A stretch of 64,000 bases of DNA from Priestia filamentosa (GTDB lineage Bacteria > Bacillota > Bacilli > Bacillales > Bacillaceae_H): assembly GCF_900177535.1 (NCBI RefSeq), contig NZ_FXAJ01000004.1, forward strand, positions 1-64,000, read 5' to 3'. The notes beneath the pieces are model-generated. The model did not search any database. It saw only the letters and a program-made list of their open reading frames with translations, and was not told the origin of the DNA. Below, in pieces: positions 8,033 to 16,218 of the stretch. Positions within the stretch are counted from its first letter, which is position 1, and each line of letters opens with the position of its first letter. A program made the translations under genes and the position numbers.

Positions 8033-9448
8033 ATGTTAGAACAATTTGGCGTTTCTGAGCTGGTGTCACAAATGAAAGCGAAAAAACTTTCTCCAGTTGA
8101 AGTAACAGATTACTTTTTAAAACGAATTGAAGATCATAACGATAAAATTAATGCGTTTGTAACACTAAATGAAAAGGCAAGAGAAGAAGCAAAGAAAGCG
8201 GAAGAAAGATTAATGAAAGAAGAAAATGTAGGGGATTTTCACGGCATTCCAATTGCTATAAAAGATTTAACTTTAACAAATGGAATTCGCACCACGTTTG
8301 GTTCACCTGCTTTTCAAAACTATATTCCAGATCGAGATGCTGTAATTGTTGAACGATTGAAAAGGGCCGGAGCTATTGTGATTGGAAAAACAAACACCCC
8401 TGAGTTCGGTCATATTGGCACAACAGACAATCTATTGTTTGGGGCAACCAAAAATCCATGGAACGCTTCTAAAACATCGGGAGGATCGAGCGGTGGCTCT
8501 GCTGCAGCCGTTGGTGCTGGGCTTGTACCAATTGCAGAAGGAAATGACGGGGGAGGATCTATTCGTATTCCAGCCAGCTTTTGCGGAGTATACGGATTCA
8601 AGCCTACATATGGAGCTATTCCAAATACAAACAGCATAGCAAATGCTTTTGGTTCAACAGCTCCATTTGCCAATCATGGTGTTTTGAGTCATTCGCCACT
8701 GGATGCTGCCTTGTTTTTAGAAAATACACAAGGACCTTCCACAAGAGATCCTTTTTCATTGCCTGTGTACAACAAAGAGATAAGTCAAAAACTTAAAGAG
8801 GATTTAAAAGGAGTTAGAATTGCTTATACAGAAAACTTTGGTCTTTATGAAGTGGACAAGGAAGTTGCTCATATTGTTGAAAGTACGTTGTCAAAGTGGG
8901 AAGAGCTTGGTTGTACAGTTGAGAAAATTGATATGGATTTCGGCATGAACCTTGAGGGGTTTATCACCTTTTTCACAAGTATGTGGTATTCATCAGCAGC
9001 AGCTGGAAGCGGGCCTCTTTTAAATGAAAATCCAGAGTGGGTGACAGATTCCTATAAAGCAATGATTGAGGAAGGAACAAAATTAAATGCTGTACAATAT
9101 AAAAATCTTGATCCAATCCGGACCTCTATTTGGAACAAAATGCAAGACTTTTTCGACTCGTATGATTTAATTTTATCTCCAACACTTGCTGTTCCAGCTT
9201 TTGATTACAGATTGCTTGGTCCTGATAAAATTAACGGTAAGAAAATCAGTTCTGTTTCAGACTGGCTGTTAACGCATTTATATAATACAACAGGATTTCC
9301 AGCAGCATCACTTCCTATTGGTTTTTCCGCCTCAGGGTTGCCAATTGGTCTTCAAATTGCAGGGAACCGATTTCAGGATGAATTAGTGCTGCGTGCTTCT
9401 TATGCTTATGATGAGGAATATAGTAAACAAAAGCGATTTCCATTTTAA
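8033..9448 (+). CDS. Amidase-signature hydrolase
   Basis: The 471-residue protein has the amidase-signature Ser-cisSer-Lys triad: K77 in AIKDLT, S152 in GGSSGGS and nucleophile S176 in GGGSIRIPAS. The family hydrolyses amides (GatA, 6-aminohexanoate and acyl-amide hydrolases). It is not GatA in context, because no gatB or gatC is adjacent and the length fits stand-alone amidases. The residue before the second motif is N (GNDGGG) where S is commoner. It is a single gene with its own terminator. Confidence 0.87.
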   Translation: MLEQFGVSELVSQMKAKKLSPVEVTDYFLKRIEDHNDKINAFVTLNEKAREEAKKAEERLMKEENVGDFHGIPIAIKDLTLTNGIRTTFGSPAFQNYIPDRDAVIVERLKRAGAIVIGKTNTPEFGHIGTTDNLLFGATKNPWNASKTSGGSSGGSAAAVGAGLVPIAEGNDGGGSIRIPASFCGVYGFKPTYGAIPNTNSIANAFGSTAPFANHGVLSHSPLDAALFLENTQGPSTRDPFSLPVYNKEISQKLKEDLKGVRIAYTENFGLYEVDKEVAHIVESTLSKWEELGCTVEKIDMDFGMNLEGFITFFTSMWYSSAAAGSGPLLNENPEWVTDSYKAMIEEGTKLNAVQYKNLDPIRTSIWNKMQDFFDSYDLILSPTLAVPAFDYRLLGPDKINGKKISSVSDWLLTHLYNTTGFPAASLPIGFSASGLPIGLQIAGNRFQDELVLRASYAYDEEYSKQKRFPF

Positions 9449-9450
9449 TC

Positions 9451-9485
9451 AAAAAAGGTTAGGGAAAATCCTAACCTTTTTTAGA
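9451..9485 (+). terminator. Terminator after the amidase gene
   Basis: AAAAAAGGTTAGG and CCTAACCTTTTTT pair over 13 bp around a 6-base loop. Confidence 0.88.
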
Positions 9486-9542
9486 TAAAAGCCAATAGCT
9501 CAATCAATTGTAAAGTTTTTAAAAAAACTTTGTAAAAAACTC

Positions 9543-9571
9543 TTGCAATCTTAACAAAAAGTTAATATAAT
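9543..9571 (+). promoter_or_regulatory. Sigma-A promoter of tRNA-Gly
   Basis: TTGCAA (9543-9548) and perfect TATAAT (9566-9571) are separated by 17 bases, about 40 bases before the tRNA. Confidence 0.75.
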
Positions 9572-9610
9572 ATTAATTGTCAGGTAGTTAAGAAACAAAA
9601 TAAAGGACAT

Positions 9611-9684
9611 GCGGGTGTAGTTTAGTGGTAAAACCTCAGCCTTCCAAGCTGATGTCGTGAGTTCGATTCTCATCACCCGCTCCA
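9611..9684 (+). tRNA. tRNA-Gly(TCC), single-gene unit
   Basis: Acceptor GCGGGTG pairs with CACCCGC, the anticodon is TCC and CCA is encoded. It has its own promoter (9543) and terminator (9718), separate from the large array. Confidence 0.95.
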
Positions 9685-9717
9685 ATAATACATAACCTAA
9701 CCATCAATTACGTGTGC

Positions 9718-9765
9718 AACGCAGTGTTTCGTTTGATAATCAACGAAGCATTGCGTTTTTTATTA
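9718..9765 (+). terminator. Terminator of tRNA-Gly
   Basis: AACGCAGTGTTTCGTT pairs with AACGAAGCATTGCGTT (16-bp stem with one mismatch) and a T-run follows. Confidence 0.87.
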
Positions 9766-9778
9766 TTTTTAAAAGAAG

Positions 9779-9808
9779 AGCGCTGGTTTTTAAGCGATAA
9801 CCAGCGCT
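9779..9808 (-). terminator. Terminator of the B3/B4-domain gene
   Basis: AGCGCTGGTT pairs with AACCAGCGCT and overlaps the last codons of the gene at 9790. On the minus strand it is followed by CTTCTTTT. Confidence 0.65.
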
Positions 9809-10455
9809 TTTCCTTCTCCACCGTGGATTTGATTAAACATTTGCTGAAGAGAAGAAAGTAATCGTTCTGCATTATCAAGGTCTGTTGACGGTTTTAGATA
9901 GACGATTTGCAGAGCATTTTTTGTTGTTTCCGTAACTTTTGTTCGGACAGAATCAACATAAGGACTGCCAAATGCACCTTGGTTATCAAGCGAAACAATA
10001 CTGTTTGAAAACGTCACATTCCGTCCGTTCAGACCCTCATAATGAGCATTTTCATCTCCAATTGTAATAAGAATATCACCTTCTAAGGCATCGAGATCAT
10101 AGAGACCTATTGGTACTTGATATTCTAAGGAGAAGAAATTATTTAAGTCTACTCCAGAATGGACAGGCTGTAGGTATGTATGTTTTTTGATACGTCTGTA
10201 CAATGCCTCAATTGAAGGACGGTAGCGGCTTGGATCAGTTCCAACTGTTTTAAACACTTGGCGCCATTCTTTAATGCCATCGAAGTCTGTGATGTTTTTA
10301 TCTTGTAAATCAAAATGAATTGATTCTTGGAATAACTGAAGTCTTCCACGCAGCATTTGGGGTGACTCCCCAATTTCGATGTTGTTGTATTGGATAACAC
10401 CTACTTTAAAACCAGGAACTTTCTCAATAAGTGTATTAGAAAGTTTGATTTCCAT
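9790..10455 (-). CDS. Free-standing B3/B4 (PheRS-beta-like) domain protein
   Basis: The 221-residue protein resembles the stand-alone B3/B4 domain family, which is related to the tRNA-editing module of phenylalanyl-tRNA synthetase beta. Diagnostic parts are GTDPSRYRPSIEALYRRI, then PVHSGVDLNNFFSLEYQVP, and GLYDLDALEGDI. The function of free-standing members is not settled; trans-editing of mischarged tRNA is possible. Its ATG has AAAAGGAG about eight bases upstream. It diverges from queG, a tRNA-modification gene, and lies beside a tRNA, which is suggestive only. Confidence 0.78.
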   Translation of the reverse strand: MEIKLSNTLIEKVPGFKVGVIQYNNIEIGESPQMLRGRLQLFQESIHFDLQDKNITDFDGIKEWRQVFKTVGTDPSRYRPSIEALYRRIKKHTYLQPVHSGVDLNNFFSLEYQVPIGLYDLDALEGDILITIGDENAHYEGLNGRNVTFSNSIVSLDNQGAFGSPYVDSVRTKVTETTKNALQIVYLKPSTDLDNAERLLSSLQQMFNQIHGGEGKALVIA

Positions 10456-10550
10456 TGGATTCCATCTCCTTTTTCAGTTCATTTCCTTTAGTATAAAGGG
10501 TAGAAAAGAAAACTACCAAAATTAAGTCTCAAACAGAAAGGAGGATTGGG

Positions 10551-11684
10551 ATGGATATTAATCAACTTAAAGAAGAAATTATTGCTTATAGTAAAGAAAT
10601 TGGTATTGATAAAATCGGCTTTGCGAGTGCTTCAGCATTTCAAACGTTAAAGAACCGCCTTGAACGTCATAGAGAGCTTGGTTATGAATCAGGGTTTGAA
10701 GAACCAGATTTAGAAAAGAGAACAAATCCAGAGCTTTTATTAGAAGAAGCAAAGTCTATTATTGCAATTGCCGTTGCTTATCCATCGAAAATGAAAGATG
10801 CTCCGCGGGGGACGAAGGAAGATCGTCGCGGTATTTTTTGTCGTGCTTCATGGGGGCATGATTATCATAACGTACTTCGTGATCGTCTTAATAAATTAGA
10901 AGCGTTTATTACAGAAAAAGTACCGGGTGCACGGTTGAAGTCGATGGTTGATACAGGAGAGCTTTCAGATCGCGCTGTTGCTGAGCGAGCAGGGATTGGC
11001 TGGAGCGGAAAGAACTGCGCCATTATTACCCCTGAATTTGGTTCCTATGTTTATCTTGGGGAGATGATTACAACTCTTCCATTAGAACCAGATCAGCCTG
11101 TTGAAGATGGCTGTGGCACGTGTAATAAATGTATTGATGTTTGCCCAACAGGTGCTCTTGTGCAAGGTGGACAGTTGAATTCAAATCGCTGTATTGCGTT
11201 CCTTACCCAAACAAAAGGATTTTTACCAGATGAATTTCGGACGAAAATTGGCAATCGCTTGTATGGGTGTGACACATGCCAGACGGTTTGTCCTGAAAAC
11301 AAGGGAAAAGATTTTCATCTTCATGCTGAATTAGAACCAGATCCTGAAATTGCTAAACCAAAGTTAAAACCACTTCTTCAAATGAGCAATCGCGAATTTA
11401 AAGAGAAATATGGGCATGTTTCAGGTTCATGGAGAGGAAAGAAACCAATCCAACGTAATGCCATTATTGCGCTTGCTCATTTTAAAGACGAAACAGCAGT
11501 GCCAGAGTTAATAAAGCTTTTAAAGGCAGATGTGCGCCCTGTTATTAGAGGAACAGCAGCATGGGCACTGGGGAAAATCGGAACAAATGAAGCAGTAAGT
11601 GAATTAGAAATGGCTCTTTTAAAAGAAAAAGAGGAAGAAGTTATTGAAGAAATTAAGAAAGGGTTACGCCTTGTAAATAGTTAG
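10551..11684 (+). CDS. queG: Epoxyqueuosine reductase QueG
   Basis: This 377-residue iron-sulfur enzyme catalyses the last step of queuosine synthesis in tRNA wobble positions. The cobalamin-binding N-terminal half includes MVDTGELSDRAVAERAGIGWSG (split here by function). Two 4Fe-4S clusters are ligated by CGTCNKCIDVCP (from C188) and CDTCQTVCP (from C240). A HEAT-like repeat domain closes the protein (about 300-377). It corresponds to B. subtilis YhbA, and the following yhbB and trmL keep the B. subtilis order. GGAGG lies upstream of the ATG. Confidence 0.95.
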   Translation: MDINQLKEEIIAYSKEIGIDKIGFASASAFQTLKNRLERHRELGYESGFEEPDLEKRTNPELLLEEAKSIIAIAVAYPSKMKDAPRGTKEDRRGIFCRASWGHDYHNVLRDRLNKLEAFITEKVPGARLKSMVDTGELSDRAVAERAGIGWSGKNCAIITPEFGSYVYLGEMITTLPLEPDQPVEDGCGTCNKCIDVCPTGALVQGGQLNSNRCIAFLTQTKGFLPDEFRTKIGNRLYGCDTCQTVCPENKGKDFHLHAELEPDPEIAKPKLKPLLQMSNREFKEKYGHVSGSWRGKKPIQRNAIIALAHFKDETAVPELIKLLKADVRPVIRGTAAWALGKIGTNEAVSELEMALLKEKEEEVIEEIKKGLRLVNS

Positions 11685-11723
11685 CCTTTTTCCATCATAA
11701 GCTTTTAAGGGGTGATAAAGCTT

Positions 11724-12596
11724 ATGAAAACAAAACGATATATTCTTCAGCTCTTAACAGAAGCAAGGGCGGCAAGTTATGCGAATGGAGAGATACGTAA
11801 TGATTTTTGGACCCTTATTGAAGACCAATGTGAACGGAAGAAGGCTTCGTTAGAAAAAAGGGGAGCAATGATTGTTAAGTGTCAGGCAAAAGGGGCAGTT
11901 TCTTCTTATCGAGAAGAAGGAGAAGAAACGTTTGTTGAGTACAACGTTCATTTGAAGTCTTTTATTAAGCAAGGCGACTTCTTTTATATGGAAGAAAATG
12001 TGGAAAAACGCAGTGCTCAGTTTTTTAAAGATACACTTGTAAAAGATGAAGAGCATAATCCATTTATTAAAGAAACGAAAAGCAAAGCAGACTTGAAGTT
12101 TGAAGAAGTTGATACCCGCAGAACTTATAATCGTTTGCAAGCTATTCAATATGCGGAGCTTTGGTGGCAGGAACGAAATCCGAAGTATCATACATTTGAA
12201 GTGAACTGCACAAACTATATTTCTCAATGCCTTCACGAAGGTGGAATCTCGATGAGAGGGTATCCAAATCGTTCTAAAGGTTGGTGGATGCAAAATGATT
12301 CATGGAGCTACAGCTGGTCTGTTGCTAATGCTTTTCATCGCTTGCTGAAAAGTGGAGGACTTGGCGCGAAAGAAGTAGGAAGCGCCGAACAACTTATTCC
12401 AGGTGACGTTATTTGCTATGATTTTGAAGGCGATCGCAAGTGGAATCATACAACAATTGTTGTAAATCGGGATTTAAATGATATGCCACTTGTGAATGCT
12501 AACACGTATGACAGCAGAATGCGTTATTGGGACTATACAGACTCAACGGCTTATACGCCAAATATTAAATACGCTTTTTTTCATATTAATTCATAA
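11724..12596 (+). CDS. yhbB: YhbB-like protein with putative amidase domain
   Basis: The 290-residue protein has a C-terminal putative amidase domain (Amidase_6 type): the probable nucleophile is the Cys in NCTNYISQCLHEGG, followed by GWWMQNDSWSYSW, and a histidine in WNHTTIVV. The N-terminal 140 residues are charged and variable. Activity has not been shown for the B. subtilis homologue as far as I know. The ATG at 11724 is chosen, because the GTG at 11712 lies within the AAGGGGTG ribosome site. It probably shares transcription with queG, 39 bases upstream. Confidence 0.85.
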   Translation: MKTKRYILQLLTEARAASYANGEIRNDFWTLIEDQCERKKASLEKRGAMIVKCQAKGAVSSYREEGEETFVEYNVHLKSFIKQGDFFYMEENVEKRSAQFFKDTLVKDEEHNPFIKETKSKADLKFEEVDTRRTYNRLQAIQYAELWWQERNPKYHTFEVNCTNYISQCLHEGGISMRGYPNRSKGWWMQNDSWSYSWSVANAFHRLLKSGGLGAKEVGSAEQLIPGDVICYDFEGDRKWNHTTIVVNRDLNDMPLVNANTYDSRMRYWDYTDSTAYTPNIKYAFFHINS

Positions 12597-12644
12597 CCTT
12601 TAGTGGTATAATGATGGATAGATTTTTTTGTAGAGGTGACAATT

Positions 12645-13118
12645 GTGGGATTAAACGTTGTTTTATATCAACCAGAAATTCCGGCTAACACTGGAAACAT
12701 TGCTCGTACATGCGCAGCAACAGATACAACATTACACTTAATTCGTCCATTAGGATTTTCAACAGACGATAAAATGTTAAAAAGAGCAGGACTTGATTAT
12801 TGGCAGCACGTAAAAGTTGTTTATTATGATTCACTTGACGAACTATTTGAGAAAAATAAAGACGGCGATTTTTATTTTATTACAAAGTTCGGTGACCAAA
12901 ACTATATGAAGTACGGGTTTGATCAACCTGACAAAGACTATTTCTTTGTATTTGGTCGTGAAACAAATGGTCTGCCAGACTATATTCAAGAAAAATATGC
13001 TGACAAATGCTTACGCTTGCCAATGAATGATAAAGTTCGAGCATTGAACTTATCAAATACGGCAGCTATTCTTGTGTATGAAGCGCTTCGTCAACAAAAT
13101 TTCGCTCATTTAAAATAA
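12645..13118 (+). CDS. trmL: tRNA (cytidine/uridine-34 2'-O)-methyltransferase TrmL
   Basis: This 157-residue SPOUT methyltransferase (formerly CspR/YibK) methylates the wobble ribose of tRNA-Leu. The start region VVLYQPEIPANTGNIARTCA, the FGRETNGLP motif and the C-terminal LRLPM...RALNLSNTAA knot are all present. The GTG at 12645 is the likely start, with AGAGGTGA upstream; a GTG at 12636 would lie inside that site. queG, yhbB and trmL follow the B. subtilis order. Confidence 0.94.
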   Translation: MGLNVVLYQPEIPANTGNIARTCAATDTTLHLIRPLGFSTDDKMLKRAGLDYWQHVKVVYYDSLDELFEKNKDGDFYFITKFGDQNYMKYGFDQPDKDYFFVFGRETNGLPDYIQEKYADKCLRLPMNDKVRALNLSNTAAILVYEALRQQNFAHLK

Positions 13119-13150
13119 AAATAACCCTAGCCTCTAGCTAGGGTTATTTT
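13119..13150. terminator. Bidirectional terminator between trmL and the hydrolase
   Basis: AAATAACCCTAGC pairs with GCTAGGGTTATTTT. The minus-strand gene ends inside the stem at 13134. Confidence 0.85.
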
Positions 13151-13889
13151 TTAGCTTTTCTACGACGTTTTGAATAAGCTGAACAATGGCTTCAGGCTGA
13201 TCAATATGAAGGCCATGCCCTGCATTTTGGATAATCCTTCTTTCACTATGTACAGAAAGGCGAGTAAGGTCTCGCTGAAACAAATCCCATGCTGCAAAAG
13301 AGGCTTCTGTATGGTAGGAAGGCAAGCTTGCACTTGCTACAATGAGTGGGATATCTTCTAAAGAATGACAATTGCGAATTTGTTCTAGACTTTCTTCGAA
13401 TTCTTCTAAAGAGGCTTCACTTCCTTCTGCAGAGAACTGTCCAAAATATCCTTCTTGTACTTCTTCGCTAAACAAAGGAGCCATCACTCTATTTTGATCT
13501 TCATGACAAGAATCTAAGAGAATCACTGCTTGTACTTCTTCGGGATATGTATGAGAAAATAATCTCGCATTTGCTCCTCCGAAAGAATGACCAATAAGAA
13601 TATAGGGAGGTTGGATGTTAGCTTTTTGTAGAAGAAGGCGCAGATTTTCTACGCATTGTTTGCTGTGCTGGGGACGTCCATCATACGTGCTTTCTCCAAT
13701 TCCTGCACGGTCATAGAAAAAGCAATTTGCAAATTCACTTACTTTATCTTTAATAGAATCCCAATAGATTGAAGGACATCCATAGCCCGATTCAAATATA
13801 AGTGTTGGCTGTTCTTCTTTTATATAAGAATGTTCATAATATAATTCAATTCCGCCAATATCTCTTTTTTTGATTTGTCTTACTTGCAT
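13134..13889 (-). CDS. Alpha/beta-fold hydrolase
   Basis: The 251-residue protein has the nucleophile elbow GHSFGG, an aspartate in LLDSCHED and the catalytic histidine in NAGHGLHID. The oxyanion region is FESGYG. Its substrate is unknown. The gene follows a DNA-binding regulator by 13 bases on the same strand, so the regulator probably controls it. AGGAG precedes the ATG. Confidence 0.85.
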   Translation of the reverse strand: MQVRQIKKRDIGGIELYYEHSYIKEEQPTLIFESGYGCPSIYWDSIKDKVSEFANCFFYDRAGIGESTYDGRPQHSKQCVENLRLLLQKANIQPPYILIGHSFGGANARLFSHTYPEEVQAVILLDSCHEDQNRVMAPLFSEEVQEGYFGQFSAEGSEASLEEFEESLEQIRNCHSLEDIPLIVASASLPSYHTEASFAAWDLFQRDLTRLSVHSERRIIQNAGHGLHIDQPEAIVQLIQNVVEKLKNNPS

Positions 13890-13902
13890 TCTTTACATAC
13901 TC

Positions 13903-14421
13903 CTATTCTGTAGTTGGTATAAATATAGTTGCTAACGTAAGTTTTGTCCGATCTTCATGAGGTGCTTTAGAAGAGAATTCTTCCATTAAAGCTTTATAAC
14001 GGACGAAAAAATCTTTTTTCTCTTCTTTTGTTAAATGAAAAGGTGTAAATCCGTAGCCAAAATCTGTCGTTTTGTTTTCGTGTAATAAATAATTTTGTAC
14101 TTCTGTTAAAAGGTGCGTATGATATGTCAAAAAGAAATGCAGATGTTCTTCATTTGAATAAGCTTGGAATTCTTCTCTAGAAATATTAACAGCACTTTTT
14201 ACTGCCCCATATACTTTTTCAACAGATCCTTTAACCATTTTCTCTTCAATCACTTGTATGAGCTCTTCTTTGAGCAAAGTTTGGAGCTGTCGGTACATTG
14301 TAGCTTGTGGAACGTCTTTTAGTTCATGAATCAGCCCATAAGCTGTCATGTTTTCTTCAACAAGAGCTTGGACAATTCTCATCCTTACAGGGTGAAGCAG
14401 TAAGTCTGCTTTTTTCTTCAT
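13903..14421 (-). CDS. Winged-helix (ArsR-like) transcriptional regulator
   Basis: The N-terminal third of this 172-residue protein is a winged helix-turn-helix: LLLHPVRMRIVQALVEE, then VPQATMYRQLQTLLKEELI, typical of YdfF-type HTH_20/ArsR-like regulators. The C-terminal two thirds form a helical effector region with KEEKKDFFVRYKALM. The ATG at 14421 has AAAGGAG nine bases away. It is first in an operon with the hydrolase at 13134. A perfect 7-4-7 palindrome lies just upstream and may be its own operator. Confidence 0.82.
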   Translation of the reverse strand: MKKKADLLLHPVRMRIVQALVEENMTAYGLIHELKDVPQATMYRQLQTLLKEELIQVIEEKMVKGSVEKVYGAVKSAVNISREEFQAYSNEEHLHFFLTYHTHLLTEVQNYLLHENKTTDFGYGFTPFHLTKEEKKDFFVRYKALMEEFSSKAPHEDRTKLTLATIFIPTTE

Positions 14422-14440
14422 GAGGGCCATCTCCTTTACC

Positions 14441-14458
14441 ATTATCATTATTGATAAT
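14441..14458. promoter_or_regulatory. Palindrome upstream of the winged-helix regulator
   Basis: ATTATCA (14441-14447) and TGATAAT (14452-14458) are perfect inverted repeats with a 4-base spacer, 20 bases before the regulator's start. It is a candidate auto-operator; its half-site order differs from a classical Fur box. Confidence 0.5.
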
Positions 14459-14666
14459 AGTAGTATAAAAGAAAGTAAAAGTAAATATTTGGATAATACC
14501 TATATATGTGAATGGTTTTCATCTTTATGTAGCTTTATATAACATGAACAAAAATATTTTACTTTTATAGTTATCTTATCTGACATAAATGGTGAATCCC
14601 TTATTGTCTATTTTTATAATGTCATTAATTACAGTAAACAGTAAACAAAAAAAGGGAGAGATTTCA

Positions 14667-15806
14667 TTGGGAATTAACAAAAAATTCGGAAATAAATTAT
14701 TGGCTTTTATTTTGCCTTTTATGCTTCTTGTTGGATGTGGCACAACAGCGGAAGAGAAAGTCCAAGAAGATAGCAGTGTAAACGTATCCTCTTCAGAATC
14801 GAATGAAGAAGTAACAGACACAAAGGCTGGAGAAAATAACAAACTTCCAAACGTTCAAATTTTAGCAACTGGAGGTACTATTGCAGGGGGAGGAGAGTCA
14901 AATACTTCTACAACAGACTATAAAGCTGGGGAAGTTGGAGTTGATGAGCTTATTAAAGCCGTTCCTGAAATGAAGGAGATTGCTAATGTGGATGGGGAAC
15001 AAGTTGTCAATATAGGCAGTGCTGATGTAACAAATGAGCTTCTTTTAAAATTAGGAAAACGAGTAAACGAGCTTCTCGCTTCAGATAATGTAGATGGAAT
15101 TGTCATTACCCATGGTACAGATACATTGGAGGAAACGGCCTACTTTTTAAATCTTGTTGTAAAAAGTGACAAGCCTGTCGTTGTAGTAGGAGCAATGCGA
15201 CCTGCAACAGCCATAAGTGCAGACGGCCCTTTAAATTTATACAATGCTGTGAAGGTAGCTTCAAGTAAAGAAGCACGAGGAAAAGGGACAATGGTTGTTT
15301 TGAACGACCGTATTGCTTCTGCTCGCTATGTGACAAAAACAAATACTACGGCTCCAGATACGTTTAAAGCTGAAGAAATGGGCTATTTAGGTACAATTGC
15401 TGATGATGTTTACTTTAATAATACGGTTACGCGTAAGCATACAACTGAAACAGACTTTGATATTTTAACAATCGAAAAGCTTCCGCAAGTTGATATTTTG
15501 TATGGGCACCAAAATGAAGGAACTTATTTATTCAAAGCAGCGGTTGATGCAGGTTCGAAAGGAATTGTTTATGCAGGTTCAGGAAATGGATCAATGTCAG
15601 AAGTAGCAGACGAAGCTGCGAAGGAAGCGGAAGGTGCTGGCGTAGAGGTTGTTAGATCTTCTCGCACAGGAAATGGAGTTGTAACACCTAAAGACTATAT
15701 TTCTGCTAATTCCTTAAATCCTCAAAAGGCCCGAATTTTACTTATGCTCTCTTTAACAAAAACGGAGAATAAAGAGAAGATTCAAAAATACTTTGATGAA
15801 TACTAA
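14667..15806 (+). CDS. ansZ: Type II L-asparaginase, lipoprotein
   Basis: The 379-residue protein starts with a lipoprotein signal whose lipobox is LLVGC (C24), so it should be anchored outside the membrane. The two asparaginase signatures are present: ATGGTIAGGG with T68, and HGTDTLEETA from H149. Type II enzymes convert L-asparagine to aspartate and ammonia outside the cytoplasm. B. subtilis AnsZ has the same design. The start is TTG at 14667, eight bases after GGGAG; the upstream in-frame ATG at 14589 has no ribosome site and would bury the signal peptide. Confidence 0.93.
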   Translation: MGINKKFGNKLLAFILPFMLLVGCGTTAEEKVQEDSSVNVSSSESNEEVTDTKAGENNKLPNVQILATGGTIAGGGESNTSTTDYKAGEVGVDELIKAVPEMKEIANVDGEQVVNIGSADVTNELLLKLGKRVNELLASDNVDGIVITHGTDTLEETAYFLNLVVKSDKPVVVVGAMRPATAISADGPLNLYNAVKVASSKEARGKGTMVVLNDRIASARYVTKTNTTAPDTFKAEEMGYLGTIADDVYFNNTVTRKHTTETDFDILTIEKLPQVDILYGHQNEGTYLFKAAVDAGSKGIVYAGSGNGSMSEVADEAAKEAEGAGVEVVRSSRTGNGVVTPKDYISANSLNPQKARILLMLSLTKTENKEKIQKYFDEY

Positions 15807-15819
15807 TCAGCAGAATAGG

Positions 15820-15860
15820 GAAAGCAAAATCTTAGTTTTAAAGATTTTGCTTTCTTTTTT
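15820..15860 (+). terminator. Terminator of ansZ
   Basis: AAAGCAAAATCTT pairs with AAGATTTTGCTTT and CTTTTTT follows. Confidence 0.87.
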
Positions 15861-15891
15861 AATTTGTGCAGCTTTCGCTAGTGATTAATTA

Positions 15892-15931
15892 CAAAAAAGA
15901 AAAAGACAAGGGAATGTTTTTCCTTGTCTTT
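15892..15931 (-). terminator. Terminator of the 31-residue peptide gene
   Basis: On the minus strand AAAGACAAGG pairs with CCTTGTCTTT and TTCTTTTTT follows. It lies 20 bases after the peptide's stop codon. Confidence 0.75.
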
Positions 15932-15951
15932 CATATGTTAAAAACACGCTT

Positions 15952-16047
15952 CTATTTTCGTTTAACAGTCTGTTTGTCGTTATAACCTGCTGTAAAGATA
16001 GCTGATAAGAAAGCTAAGCTGACACCAATCATAATTAAAGTATGCAT
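15952..16047 (-). CDS. 31-residue membrane peptide
   Basis: This small gene encodes MHTLIMIGVSLAFLSAIFTA followed by GYNDKQTVKRK: one transmembrane helix (about residues 3-20) and a short basic tail, probably cytoplasmic. It has a full set of signals: a sigma-A promoter (16102 to 16074), AAAGGAG nine bases before the ATG, and a terminator 20 bases after the stop. I do not recognise the family. It diverges from prkA. The size and layout resemble regulatory or stress-related small membrane proteins, but no function can be assigned. Confidence 0.7.
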   Translation of the reverse strand: MHTLIMIGVSLAFLSAIFTAGYNDKQTVKRK

Positions 16048-16073
16048 TGTTTGACATCTCCTTTCTTAAGCTC

Positions 16074-16102
16074 ATTATAACGAATGAAGCGCTCTCTGTG
16101 AA
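16074..16102 (-). promoter_or_regulatory. Sigma-A promoter of the 31-residue peptide gene
   Basis: On the minus strand TTCACA (16102-16097) and perfect TATAAT (16079-16074) are 17 bases apart. Confidence 0.7.
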
Positions 16103-16142
16103 TGTGGTTATGGACAAAATTTAGCAATTATGTATTTAAAGA

Positions 16143-16171
16143 GCATGTTCAAGATTTTTGGTGCATAGAGT
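16143..16171 (+). promoter_or_regulatory. Candidate sigma-E promoter of prkA
   Basis: GCATGTT (16143-16149), 14 bases, then CATAGAGT (16164-16171) closely resembles the mother-cell sigma-E pattern (about KMATATT, N14, CATACANT). It lies about 48 bases before prkA, which is sigma-E dependent in B. subtilis. Confidence 0.55.
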
Positions 16172-16218
16172 GTATTAATCTCGTTTTCTAGCATTGACGG
16201 TAGGAGGAGGTCCTGTTA

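Noticed and set aside
11850-12293. 147-codon antisense frame in yhbB
   Set aside because: There is no ribosome site, and yhbB is clearly coding on the other strand.
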